Part shown: positions 8,690 through 17,602 of the stretch, piece by piece
How positions within the stretch are numbered: the first letter of the stretch is position 1
Layout: each line of letters starts with the position of its first letter
Source: an uncultured Clostridia bacterium
GTDB taxonomy: Bacteria > Bacillota > Clostridia > Oscillospirales > Acutalibacteraceae
Assembly (NCBI GenBank): GCA_937898625.1
Contig: CALEJF010000021.1
Coordinates: forward strand, 1 to 64,000
Direction of reading: 5' to 3'
Length of the DNA stretch: 64,000 nt
Notes under the pieces: model-generated
What the model saw: only the letters and a program-made list of their open reading frames with translations
What the model was told of the DNA's origin: nothing
Databases searched by the model: none
Position numbers and translations under genes: made by a program

Positions 8690-10003
8690 TTGTCAGTAAA
8701 AGTAAATGGCGTAAAAAAGAATTCCCTTTGTGAAGCCAAAGGAATTAAAGCAGGGGACGAGTTGCTTAGAATCAATGGTAACGAGATTATGGATGTCCTT
8801 GACTATGATTTTTATATGGCAGAGCAAAATATCACTCTTACTTTTAAATGTAATGACGGAAAATTCAGAGTTGTTAAAACAAAAAATTCCGACTGTGGCT
8901 TGGAGTTTGAAACCTACCTTATGGACAAGCAACAACATTGTAAGAATAAGTGCATTTTCTGTTTCATTGACCAGTTGCCAAAGGGTTTAAGACCCAGTTT
9001 GTATTTCAAGGATGACGATAGCCGTCTTTCGTTCCTTTTTGGTAATTACATTACTCTCACCAATATTTCCGAGCACGAAATTCAGCGTATAATAGATATG
9101 CACATAAGCCCTGTTAACATTTCTGTTCACACGATGAATCCGGAACTTCGTGTTAAGATGATGAAGAACAAAAATGCAGGTGAAAGTCTTAAAATTATTA
9201 AAAGATTAGCCGATGCGGGAATTAAAATGAACACTCAGCTTGTTCTTTGCCCGGGAATAAATGATGGTGCAGAACTCCGAAGAAGCCTTGAAGAATTGTC
9301 TGCACTTTATCCGTCAGTTCAAAGTATCGCTGCAGTCCCCGTAGGACTTACAAAATTCCGTGACGGACTTGAACAAATTGAGCCTTACAACAAGAAAACA
9401 GCAGGGGAAACCATTGATATAATAGAGGAATATTCAAATAAATTCCGTAAAGACTTTGGCATAGGTCTTTGCTACCCTGCCGATGAATTCTTTGTTAAGG
9501 CAGAAAGAGAGTTGCCATCTGCCGATTATTATGACGGTTATCCTCAACTTGATAACGGCGTTGGTTTAGTCCGTTCATTCTACGATGATTTTCTTGATGA
9601 AATGGAGTATTGCAACGCAAAACCAACTCATAAAAAAGTCACTTTGGCAACAGGAACTGATTTCTACCCGTATTTATTTAAACTCTGCAAAAAGGCAGAA
9701 GAAAAATACGGTATTGAAATTCAAGTGAAAAAAATAATAAATAAGTTTTTCGGTGAAACTATAACAGTTTCAGGACTTGTAACAGGCACTGACCTTTTTG
9801 AACAGTTAAAAGATTGTGATTTGGGTGAATTTTTACTGTTACCAAGCGGAATGATTAGCGATTACACAAATCATACTGAAAACAAAAACAAATTCCTTGA
9901 CGATATGACCGTTGAGGAATTGGAAAACAGATTAAATACGAAAATTATTCTGACCGACGGTGACGGTGGTCAGGTTTTAAAAGATATTTTGGGGGTGGAA
10001 TAA
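8690..10003 (+). CDS. DUF512 radical-SAM-like protein with N-terminal PDZ domain
   Basis: A 437-aa protein of a family found in Clostridia next to der. The N-terminus (AKGIKAGDELLRINGNEI) is a PDZ-like domain. It is followed by a cysteine motif, CKNKCIFC, of the CxxxCxxC radical-SAM type, and then the DUF512 domain. The substrate is unknown. I prefer the TTG at 8690, four nt after GGGTGAG; a GTG at 8681 is in frame but overlaps that site. The stop codon overlaps the der ATG (TAATG), so the two are translationally coupled, which suggests a role near ribosome assembly by association only. Confidence 0.85.
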   Translation: MSVKVNGVKKNSLCEAKGIKAGDELLRINGNEIMDVLDYDFYMAEQNITLTFKCNDGKFRVVKTKNSDCGLEFETYLMDKQQHCKNKCIFCFIDQLPKGLRPSLYFKDDDSRLSFLFGNYITLTNISEHEIQRIIDMHISPVNISVHTMNPELRVKMMKNKNAGESLKIIKRLADAGIKMNTQLVLCPGINDGAELRRSLEELSALYPSVQSIAAVPVGLTKFRDGLEQIEPYNKKTAGETIDIIEEYSNKFRKDFGIGLCYPADEFFVKAERELPSADYYDGYPQLDNGVGLVRSFYDDFLDEMEYCNAKPTHKKVTLATGTDFYPYLFKLCKKAEEKYGIEIQVKKIINKFFGETITVSGLVTGTDLFEQLKDCDLGEFLLLPSGMISDYTNHTENKNKFLDDMTVEELENRLNTKIILTDGDGGQVLKDILGVE

Positions 10004-11334
10004 TGGCAAAACCCGTAGTGGCGATTGTAGGTCGTCCAAATGTTGGCAAAAGTACACTTTTTAATAAACTTATCGGCAAAAGACTTTCAATAGTTGACGA
10101 TACACCCGGTGTAACTCGCGACAGAATCTATGGCACCTGTGAATGGCTTGGTCACGAAATGTTGCTTGTTGATACAGGCGGTATTGAGCCTTATTCAGAC
10201 GATATAATTCTTTCACAGATGCGTCGTCAGGCACAACTTGCAATTGACAGTGCCGATGTTATTGTTTTTGTAACTGATGTCCGTACAGGTGTTGTGGCTA
10301 CTGACGAAGAAGTTGCAACAATGCTTATAAAGAGCAACAAACCCATTATTCTCTGTGTTAATAAGGCTGACTCCTTGGGTGAGCCACCTGCAGAGTTTTA
10401 TGAATTTTATAATTTAGGTCTTGGTGACCCCATTCAGGTTTCTGCTGCTCACGGTCACGGTACAGGTGACTTGCTTGATAAGGTGCTTGAATATCTTCCT
10501 GAAGATTATGAAAATGATGATGAGAGCGATACTGTCAAGGTTGCTGTTATCGGCAAACCAAATGCAGGTAAATCCTCACTCATTAACAAAATTGCAGGTG
10601 AAGAAAGAGTTATTGTTTCAAATATCGCAGGTACAACAAGGGATGCAACTGACACATATATTGACAATCAACACGGTTCATTTATGTTCATTGATACTGC
10701 AGGTCTTCGTCGTAAAAGTAAGGTTGAAGACCAGATTGAAAAGTATTCTGTTCTCCGTGCACAGATGGCAGTTGAAAGAGCCGATGTCTGCGTTATTATG
10801 ATTGATGCAGTTGAAGGCTTTACAGAGCAGGATTCAAAGGTTGCAGGTATTGCACACGAATTGGGTAAGGCTTGTATTATAGCAGTTAATAAATGGGATT
10901 TGGTTGAAAAAGACGGTCAGACAATGGATAAATACCGTAAAAAACTTATGAACGATTTCTCATTTATGAGCTATGCACCAATTATCTTCATTTCTGCAAA
11001 AACAGGTCAAAGACTTGACAGACTTTTCGAGCTTATTAAATTCGTTGATTCACAGAATGCTATGCGAATTTCAACAGGTAAGCTCAACGATGTTCTTGCA
11101 GATGCAACCGCACGTGTTCAACCACCGTCGGATAAGGGCAAACGCCTTAAAATCTACTATATGACTCAGGCTTCAACAAGACCGCCAACATTTGTTTGCT
11201 TTGTAAACAATAAGGACTTGTTCCATTACAGTTATCAGAGATATATCGATAACCAAATCCGTGAAGTTTTCGGTCTTGAAGGCACACCAACCCGCTTTGT
11301 AGTCCGTGAAAGAGATAAGAATAATAAAAAATAA
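10003..11334 (+). CDS. der: Ribosome-assembly GTPase Der (EngA)
   Basis: An essential GTPase that helps mature the 50S subunit. It has two tandem G domains. The first has GRPNVGKS (10-17) and NKAD; the second has GKPNAGKSS and NKWD. A KH-like C-terminal domain ends in a basic tail. At 443 aa it is normal length. The start overlaps the upstream stop by one nt, with GGGGGTGG as the ribosome site. A terminator follows, so DUF512-der forms a two-gene unit. Confidence 0.96.
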   Translation: MAKPVVAIVGRPNVGKSTLFNKLIGKRLSIVDDTPGVTRDRIYGTCEWLGHEMLLVDTGGIEPYSDDIILSQMRRQAQLAIDSADVIVFVTDVRTGVVATDEEVATMLIKSNKPIILCVNKADSLGEPPAEFYEFYNLGLGDPIQVSAAHGHGTGDLLDKVLEYLPEDYENDDESDTVKVAVIGKPNAGKSSLINKIAGEERVIVSNIAGTTRDATDTYIDNQHGSFMFIDTAGLRRKSKVEDQIEKYSVLRAQMAVERADVCVIMIDAVEGFTEQDSKVAGIAHELGKACIIAVNKWDLVEKDGQTMDKYRKKLMNDFSFMSYAPIIFISAKTGQRLDRLFELIKFVDSQNAMRISTGKLNDVLADATARVQPPSDKGKRLKIYYMTQASTRPPTFVCFVNNKDLFHYSYQRYIDNQIREVFGLEGTPTRFVVRERDKNNKK

Positions 11335-11346
11335 CTCTATTTTGTG

Positions 11347-11372
11347 AGGGCGATTCAAAATCGTCCTTTTTC
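11347..11372 (+). terminator. Terminator after der
   Basis: AGGGCGATT and AATCGTCCT form a 9-bp stem with a G-T wobble, a tight loop and a T-run. Confidence 0.8.
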
Positions 11373-11423
11373 TATGTCACCATTTAAAAAGGAACCTTAA
11401 ATAAATAATTAATTTTTCAACAA

Positions 11424-11458
11424 TTTTGCACTTTGCACTTTGCATTTTACATTTTATA
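11424..11458 (+). repeat. Short direct repeats of a TTTGCA/TTTACA unit
   Basis: The unit TTTGCAC or TTTGCAT or TTTACAT occurs four to five times in a row. The last copies overlap the candidate -35 box of the alpha-glucosidase promoter, so the array may be incidental or may affect expression. Confidence 0.4.
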
Positions 11459-11467
11459 TGCTATACT
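11440..11467 (+). promoter_or_regulatory. Candidate promoter of the GH13 gene
   Basis: TTGCAT (11440-11445), 16 nt and TATACT (11462-11467) lie 42 nt ahead of the start codon. The spacing is slightly short and the -35 box is imperfect. Confidence 0.45.
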
Positions 11468-11509
11468 AAACTATGTGTATATTCTATAACAAATAGGGGT
11501 GTTAAATTT

Positions 11510-13183
11510 ATGAAAAAAACTTGGTATAAGGAAATGGTAGTTTACCAGATTTGGCCAAGAAGTTTTAAGGACTCAAATGGTGACGGTATCGGTGACCTTG
11601 AGGGTATTTATGAAAAACTTGACTATGTTAAGAGTATCGGTATTGATGCTATTTGGTTCTCACCACTTTTCAAATCACCTAATGCTGACTATGGTTATGA
11701 TATTGCTGATTATATGGACATTAATCCTGAATACGGCGATATGGAAACATTCAAAAAAGTGCTCAAAGGTTGTCACGACCGTGGAATGAAAGTGTTTATG
11801 GACCTTGTTGTAAACCACACATCTACTGAACACCATTGGTTCAAAGAGGCTTGTAAGAGCGTTGATAATCCTTACCACGATTATTATATCTGGAGAAAAG
11901 GTAAGGGCAAAAACGGCAAAAAACCACCTAATAACTGGCTTTCAACATTTGAAGGTGGCGCTTGGGAATATGTACCCGAGGTTGACGAGTATTATCTTCA
12001 TGTTTTCACAAAAGGTCAGCCCGACCTTAATATGGATAACCCAAAAGTCCGTGAAGAAGTTAAGAATGTTATGAAATTCTGGCTTGATATGGGTGTTGAT
12101 GGTTTCCGTGAAGATGTTATTACATATATCTCAAAGAGAGAGGGACTCCCAAACGCTATTCCGATTCCTGTTGCAGCAGGTATGGAGCATTACAACTGCG
12201 GACCTCATCTTTACGAGTATCTTAAAGAATTCCACGATGATGTGCTTTCAAAATATGACTGTTTCACAGTTGGTGAAGGTCCACTTATCACTCCTGAAAA
12301 AGTTCTTCGCTTTGTTACAGAGGACGACACTCAGGTTCTTAAAACAATGTTCAGTTTTGACCATCTTGAAGCAGACTGCTTTATGACTGACTGGATTAAA
12401 ACACCATTCAGCCTTAAAAAGATGAAGAAATGCTACCAGAAATGGTACGATGCTATGAATGGCAAGGGTTGGCACACACTTTATCTTGAAAACCACGACC
12501 ACCCACGAATTGTTGACCGTTACGGTAGCCTTAAATACAGAGTTGAAAGTGCAAAAATGCTTGCAACAATGTGCTATCTTCAAAAGGGTACACCATTTAT
12601 TTATCAAGGACAGGAAATCGGTATGACAAATATCGAACTTAAATCCATTGATGAATTCAAGGATATGATGACATTTAATAACCAAAAGACATTTGCTAAA
12701 TTGGGTATTAAAGGTGACAAGTTCCTTAAAATGGCAAACGCAGGTTCTCGTGAAAATTCAAGAACTCCTGTTCAGTGGGATGACAGTGAATATGCAGGTT
12801 TCTCAACTGTTGAGCCTTGGTTTAACCTTAACCCTAACTACAAAGAAATCAATGTGGCAGCGGCAGAAGCTGACGAAAACTCAATTCTCAACTACTACCG
12901 TAAACTTCTTAAATTCCGTAAAGAACACGAGGTTGTAATTTATGGTGATTTCAAGCAGTATTACAAAGATAGTGACAAACTCTTTGTCTATGAAAGAACA
13001 CTTGAAAATGAAAAAATCCTTGTTGTTTGCTCATTCTCTGAAAAATGCGTGAATTTTGAAGCACCTGCAGGTTATGAACTTTCAAAGGGTGAATTGGTAC
13101 TTTCAAACTACAAACTTAACCCGATTACTCACAACTCATTTGTAACAAGACCCTATGAAACAAGAGTTTACTATTTTAAATAA
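11510..13183 (+). CDS. Alpha-glucosidase, glycoside hydrolase family 13
   Basis: A 557-aa cytoplasmic enzyme of the oligo-1,6-glucosidase/alpha-glucosidase group, which cleaves glucose from isomalto- or malto-oligosaccharides. The GH13 regions are in order: DLVVNHTS, GFREDVI with the nucleophile Asp202, VGEG with acid/base Glu256, and ENHDHPRI with Asp330. Most relatives have GFRMDVI and NHDQPR, so the Glu and His substitutions in these motifs are mild departures. The ATG at 11510 follows AGGGGTG. An MFS transporter starts 12 nt later, so uptake and hydrolysis are probably co-expressed. Confidence 0.9.
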   Translation: MKKTWYKEMVVYQIWPRSFKDSNGDGIGDLEGIYEKLDYVKSIGIDAIWFSPLFKSPNADYGYDIADYMDINPEYGDMETFKKVLKGCHDRGMKVFMDLVVNHTSTEHHWFKEACKSVDNPYHDYYIWRKGKGKNGKKPPNNWLSTFEGGAWEYVPEVDEYYLHVFTKGQPDLNMDNPKVREEVKNVMKFWLDMGVDGFREDVITYISKREGLPNAIPIPVAAGMEHYNCGPHLYEYLKEFHDDVLSKYDCFTVGEGPLITPEKVLRFVTEDDTQVLKTMFSFDHLEADCFMTDWIKTPFSLKKMKKCYQKWYDAMNGKGWHTLYLENHDHPRIVDRYGSLKYRVESAKMLATMCYLQKGTPFIYQGQEIGMTNIELKSIDEFKDMMTFNNQKTFAKLGIKGDKFLKMANAGSRENSRTPVQWDDSEYAGFSTVEPWFNLNPNYKEINVAAAEADENSILNYYRKLLKFRKEHEVVIYGDFKQYYKDSDKLFVYERTLENEKILVVCSFSEKCVNFEAPAGYELSKGELVLSNYKLNPITHNSFVTRPYETRVYYFK

Positions 13184-13195
13184 GAGGTAAAAATA

Positions 13196-14542
13196 ATGAA
13201 TAACAACGGAAAACTTTCAAAGCGTATCTGGACAGGAATCCTTCTCTTTATGTTTATGGGTTCACTTGCCTGGAATGTTGAAAATATGTATTTCAACACA
13301 TTCTTAAGTGACTGTGTTTATAACGAAGGTGCATTTGGTGCCAGTCTTACACTTACTGATGCTATCAATATTATGGTTACACTCTCAGCAATTACAGCAG
13401 TTGTAACTACATTTATTATGGGTACACTCAGTGAAAAACTTCGAAATCGTAAAGCATTTATTTCATTCGGTTATATTGCATGGGGTATTGTAACAGCACT
13501 TTTTGGATTTATTACAAAAGAAAATGTAGCAAATATTTTCGGACTTACTGACCCTGGTAAGATTATTACTGCTACTGCTTGGATTGTTGTAATTATGGAT
13601 ATGATTATGACATTTATGGGTTCAACAAGTAATGACTCTGCATTTAATGCTTGGGTAACTGATGTTACAACTCCAGAATCACGACCAAAAGTAGAAACAG
13701 CATTTACATTTATGGGCTTTATCGCTATGGCTGTAATTATGGTTGTTGGCTCAATGGCACAGAGTGGTGCAATTCCATACAGCGTATTCTTTGTAGGTAT
13801 GGGTGCTGTTGTTGCAATTGTCGGTGTTTTAGGTGTATTCCTTATTGATAATCCAAAGAAATTTGAAAACGCAGAAAAGAAAAACACAAGCTATTGGGCT
13901 GACCTTTTCTATGGCTTCAGACCAAGTGTTATTAAAGAAAACAGTGGACTTTATTTAGTTCTTTCAGCGCTTTGTATTTTCAACATCGCATTCCAGGTGT
14001 TCTTCCCATATCTCTTCGTTTATCTTGGTGATGTTGTTTTACCTGCAAATGCAGGTGTAAACTTCCTTTCAGTAGGAATTATTCTTCCTGCTGTTATTGC
14101 AGTAGTTACAATCGTAGCAGGTATCGTAATTCTTATGAAAGTTGCAGAAAAGAGCAAGTCTGTTGCGTTCCTTACAAGTTCCGCTCTTTTGGTTGTAGGT
14201 CTTTTCATTCTTTCAACATCAACCCACATTCTTACAATAATCATAGGTATCGCACCGGTGCTTATCGGTTATCTTGTTCTTACAATTCAACTTGGTGCAT
14301 CAACACGAGATTATACTCCACAGGATAATGTAGGACTTTTCCAAGGTATCAGAATGGTATTCTCTGTTCTTATTCCAATGGTTGTAGGACCTACTCTTGG
14401 TAATATTGCAACAAAGAATACAACAGGTGCCGAAGATGTGCTTCCAACAAAGGCAATCTTCCTTTATGCAGGCGTTGTTGCATTGTTTGTATTCATTCCT
14501 ATGGTTGCACTTCTTAAAAAAGAAAAGAAAAATACAAAATAA
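13196..14542 (+). CDS. MFS transporter, probably for alpha-glucosides
   Basis: A 448-aa integral membrane protein with about 12 hydrophobic segments, starting MNNNGKLSKRIWTGILLFMF. The conserved loop GTLSEKLRNRKAFIS after the second or third helix is an MFS-type basic loop. It lies 12 nt after the GH13 gene with ribosome site AAGAGGT, so alpha-glucosides are the likely cargo; this is inferred from context only. A perfect 12-bp hairpin separates it from its own paralogue downstream. It could instead be classed with GPH/SLC45-like sugar carriers. Confidence 0.8.
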   Translation: MNNNGKLSKRIWTGILLFMFMGSLAWNVENMYFNTFLSDCVYNEGAFGASLTLTDAINIMVTLSAITAVVTTFIMGTLSEKLRNRKAFISFGYIAWGIVTALFGFITKENVANIFGLTDPGKIITATAWIVVIMDMIMTFMGSTSNDSAFNAWVTDVTTPESRPKVETAFTFMGFIAMAVIMVVGSMAQSGAIPYSVFFVGMGAVVAIVGVLGVFLIDNPKKFENAEKKNTSYWADLFYGFRPSVIKENSGLYLVLSALCIFNIAFQVFFPYLFVYLGDVVLPANAGVNFLSVGIILPAVIAVVTIVAGIVILMKVAEKSKSVAFLTSSALLVVGLFILSTSTHILTIIIGIAPVLIGYLVLTIQLGASTRDYTPQDNVGLFQGIRMVFSVLIPMVVGPTLGNIATKNTTGAEDVLPTKAIFLYAGVVALFVFIPMVALLKKEKKNTK

Positions 14543-14550
14543 TAACAAAC

Positions 14551-14582
14551 ATCAAAAACGCCTGAAAAATGGCGTTTTTGAT
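14551..14582 (+). terminator. Terminator between the two MFS genes
   Basis: ATCAAAAACGCC and GGCGTTTTTGAT form a perfect 12-bp stem with an 8-nt loop. The T-run is inside the 3' arm, which allows it to work on either strand. Confidence 0.7.
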
Positions 14583-14608
14583 ATTCAAAGCAAATCCGAG
14601 GTGAAATT

Positions 14609-16039
14609 ATGAGCAATAAAAAAGGTAAACTTTCAAAGAGCGTTTGGATAACAATAGTTCTTTTTATATTTATCAGTGCAATTGTCGCTAATGTTGAGTC
14701 TATGTATCTGGGACTTTTTCTTAATGATACTGTTTTTGAAAAAGGCTCAATGGGCGCAAAAATAACATTGACTGACACCGTTAATCTTATTGCTTCATTA
14801 TCGGCTGTGGTATCGGTTATTACTACCTTTGTTATTGGTACTCTCAGTGAAAAAATGAAAAACAGAAGAGTCTTTATCTCACTTGGTTTTATCACTTGGG
14901 GTACAGTAATGTTGGTTTTCAGCGGTGTGGATATACTTAAGGTGGCAGGGTTTTTAGGAATCAGTACCCTTCATGAAGCTATTACTGTCACTGCCGTAAC
15001 TGTTGTTTTTTTTGCACTTATTCTGACCTTTTTGCGTTCAACAACATGTGATGCGGCTTTTAACTCATGGGTTACGGACATTTCAACTCCTGAAACATCT
15101 GCAATAATTGAAGTTATATTTACAATTATGGGTTTCGTTTCAACCGGTGTTATCACTCTGTTGGTTTCAAGTGCTCAATCGGAACTATTGGAATATAGTG
15201 AGATTTTTATTATCCTTGGTCTAGTTGCGGTAGTTTTTGGTTCTCTTGGATTTTTTCTTATAAAAAATCCACAGAAAGAAGACAATACTAAAAAAATTAA
15301 AAAATTAAGAAATGCAAAAAGATTAAATAATACAAAGAAAACAGAAAAAGAATCAACCTATTGGGCAGACATTTTTTATGGATTTAAACCAAGTGCTATT
15401 AAGGAAAATATAAATCTTTACTTAATTCTTTCCTCAGGTTGTGTTTTTAACAGTGCTTTTCAGGTATTCTTCCCATACCTTTTCATCTATTTAGCTTCAG
15501 TTGTTATTCCGGCAAATAAAGATGTTAATCTCCTATCAGCAGAGGTGATTGGTACTTTGATAATTGCGCTTGTTGCTGTAGTTTTAACTGTTCTTATTCT
15601 TATGAAGGCTTATGCAAAGAATAAAGCATTATCATTTATTCCAAGTGTCCTTTGCTTGATTATAGGTCTTTTCATTCTTTCATCAACAAAGAATATTGTG
15701 GGTATTATTATAGGCTTGGCTCCGGGACTCATAGGATACATTATTATTATGATTCAGTTTGGTGCAACTGTTCGTGATAATATCCCTAAGGATAAGGTTG
15801 GACTTTTTCAGGGCATCAGAATGATTTTTTTAGTCTTTATACCGGGAATTGTTGGTCCAACACTTGGCAATATTGCAACAAAGAATTCAAATGTTACATA
15901 TATGGAAAACGGTGTTGAAAAAATTCTTCCAACAGAGGCTATGTTCCTTTATGCAGCAATTGTTGCAATACTTATTTTTATTCCAATGCTTGCATTCTTA
16001 AAGAAAGATAAAGAAAGAGCATTAAAAGAGAAAGATTAA
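14609..16039 (+). CDS. MFS transporter, paralogue of the preceding gene
   Basis: A 476-aa membrane protein clearly homologous to the gene before it: both start with a KGKLSK-type head and share AFNAWVTDVTTPE/AFNSWVTDISTPE, YWADLFYGFRPS/YWADIFYGFKPS and GLFQGIRM. The copy differs by a lysine-rich insertion of roughly 15 residues in the central cytoplasmic loop and by lower overall similarity, which suggests an old tandem duplication and a changed substrate or regulator contact. GAGGTG precedes the ATG. It lies between GH13 and GH27 genes, so its sugar is not clear. Confidence 0.8.
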   Translation: MSNKKGKLSKSVWITIVLFIFISAIVANVESMYLGLFLNDTVFEKGSMGAKITLTDTVNLIASLSAVVSVITTFVIGTLSEKMKNRRVFISLGFITWGTVMLVFSGVDILKVAGFLGISTLHEAITVTAVTVVFFALILTFLRSTTCDAAFNSWVTDISTPETSAIIEVIFTIMGFVSTGVITLLVSSAQSELLEYSEIFIILGLVAVVFGSLGFFLIKNPQKEDNTKKIKKLRNAKRLNNTKKTEKESTYWADIFYGFKPSAIKENINLYLILSSGCVFNSAFQVFFPYLFIYLASVVIPANKDVNLLSAEVIGTLIIALVAVVLTVLILMKAYAKNKALSFIPSVLCLIIGLFILSSTKNIVGIIIGLAPGLIGYIIIMIQFGATVRDNIPKDKVGLFQGIRMIFLVFIPGIVGPTLGNIATKNSNVTYMENGVEKILPTEAMFLYAAIVAILIFIPMLAFLKKDKERALKEKD

Positions 16040-16055
16040 AAGAATAAGTTTTATA

Positions 16056-16093
16056 TGAGGTACCTTCCCAAAGGATGGTGCCTCAGTTTTTTT
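16056..16093 (+). terminator. Terminator after the second MFS gene
   Basis: TGAGGTACC and GGTGCCTCA pair with one wobble and are followed by seven T. Confidence 0.8.
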
Positions 16094-16130
16094 ATGGTCT
16101 GTGGTAATACTTTTTCAATGTTAGTACTAT

Positions 16131-16151
16131 ACAAATTTGAATTTGTCTAAT
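16131..16151. repeat. Copy of a dispersed terminal-repeat motif
   Basis: ACAAATTTGAATTTGTCTAA closely matches the left end of the element at 40723-40808. No partner end is obvious within the following 100 nt, so it looks like a solo end. Confidence 0.4.
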
Positions 16152-16196
16152 TCTTTTAAATGTTTTTTACTGTCCGTTTTTTTAACCACTCAAAGG

Positions 16197-16225
16197 TTTA
16201 CAAAAAAAGCGTAAAATGATACAAT
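16197..16225 (+). promoter_or_regulatory. Promoter of the GH27 gene
   Basis: TTTACA (16197-16202), a 17-nt spacer and TACAAT (16220-16225) lie 28 nt before the chosen start. Confidence 0.6.
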
Positions 16226-16253
16226 GTATTTAATTGAATATGAGGTGGTTATT

Positions 16254-17546
16254 ATGGATAAAAATAAGTTTGCAAAAACTCCTCCTATGGGTTGGAACAG
16301 TTGGGATTGCTATGGTGCAGCCGTAAACGAAGAACAACTTATGGGTAATGCAGAATATATGGCAAAATACCTTAAGGATTACGGATGGCAGTATGTTGTA
16401 TGCGATATTCAATGGTACGAGCCAAAGGCGAAAAATAACGATTATAATAACTTTACTGAACTTTGTATGGATGAGTATTCCCGTCTTATTCCTGCCGTTA
16501 ATCGTTTCCCATCTTCTGCAAACGGTGTTGGATTTAAGGCAATTGCCGACAAAATACATGATATGGGACTCAAATTCGGCATACATATAATGCGTGGCAT
16601 TCCTCGTCAGGCAGTGCATCAGAATACACCGATTTTAGGTACGGACAAAACTGCTCGTCAGGTTGTTCATCACTTCTCTGTTTGCCCTTGGAATACGGAT
16701 ATGTACGGTATGTACAACTGCGAGGGTGCTCAGGCTTATTATGACTCAATCTTTCAAATGTATGCTGAATGGGGGATTGACTTTGTAAAGGTTGATGACA
16801 TCTGCGTTACAGAATTCAGAAAATGGGATAACCCATATTCTGCCCGAGAAGAAGTCGAAATGATTAGAAAAGCTATTGATAAAACAGGTAGAGATATTGT
16901 TTTGAGTCTTTCTCCAGGACCTGCTGAATTGTCCGTTGCAGACCACCTTTGCGAATATGCAAATATGTGGCGTCTAACAGGCGATTTTTGGGACTGGTGG
17001 GGCAAACTTTACGAGATGTTTGAAAAATGCGAAAAGTGGGCCCCATATGTAAGGGAAGGTTGTTGGCCTGATTGCGATATGTTGCCACTTGGTAATATTT
17101 CAAGAAATGGCTCCTGTCACGGTCCGCAGGACAGATACACACAGTTTACAAAGGACGAGCAGATTACACTTATGACTCTTTGGTCAATTTTCCGTTCACC
17201 ACTTATGTTTGGTGGTGAAATGCGAAACAACGATGAGTGGACACTATCTCTTATGACAAATGAAGAGGTAATTGATGTTAACCAACATTCCCACGGCGGA
17301 AAACAGATTTATCGTGACGAAGATACAATAATCTGGTCGGCAGTTTCTTTCGATAACAAACCATTGGTTGCGGTTTTCAATGTGTCCGACACAGAAAAAG
17401 AAATTACAGTTGATTTGACTAATTATGATTTAGCAGGGGAATATACTCTCCGTGATTTGTGGGCAAAGGAAGATATAGGCACAGTTAAGGATATAATTAC
17501 TTGTACAGTAAACTCCCACGGTGCTGTGATTTACAAGTTGGTATAA
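16254..17546 (+). CDS. Glycoside hydrolase family 27, alpha-galactosidase-like
   Basis: A 430-aa clan GH-D enzyme. The N-terminus TPPMGWNSWDCYG is the GH27 hallmark. The nucleophile region is FVKVDDIC (Asp181 by alignment to the usual KYDNC), and the acid/base is probably Asp244 in WRLTGDFWDWW. A C-terminal beta domain of about 80 residues follows. Members act on alpha-galactosides, alpha-N-acetylgalactosaminides or beta-L-arabinopyranosides; the exact substrate cannot be read here. The ATG at 16254 is preferred over 16224 because GAGGTGG sits just upstream and the earlier ATG overlaps the promoter. No signal peptide, so cytoplasmic. Confidence 0.85.
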   Translation: MDKNKFAKTPPMGWNSWDCYGAAVNEEQLMGNAEYMAKYLKDYGWQYVVCDIQWYEPKAKNNDYNNFTELCMDEYSRLIPAVNRFPSSANGVGFKAIADKIHDMGLKFGIHIMRGIPRQAVHQNTPILGTDKTARQVVHHFSVCPWNTDMYGMYNCEGAQAYYDSIFQMYAEWGIDFVKVDDICVTEFRKWDNPYSAREEVEMIRKAIDKTGRDIVLSLSPGPAELSVADHLCEYANMWRLTGDFWDWWGKLYEMFEKCEKWAPYVREGCWPDCDMLPLGNISRNGSCHGPQDRYTQFTKDEQITLMTLWSIFRSPLMFGGEMRNNDEWTLSLMTNEEVIDVNQHSHGGKQIYRDEDTIIWSAVSFDNKPLVAVFNVSDTEKEITVDLTNYDLAGEYTLRDLWAKEDIGTVKDIITCTVNSHGAVIYKLV

Positions 17547-17557
17547 TGGATAAACCG

Positions 17558-17574
17558 CTCCCTCTGTGAGGGAG
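17558..17574. repeat. CTCCCTC palindrome
   Basis: CTCCCTC and GAGGGAG surround a 3-nt centre. The same 7-nt arms occur at 40758-40774 and a variant at 40302-40321, so this is a dispersed intergenic palindrome rather than a gene-specific site. It lacks a strong T-run. Confidence 0.55.
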
Positions 17575-17602
17575 GGTAATTTAGATTAAAGGGGAAAAAT
17601 CT

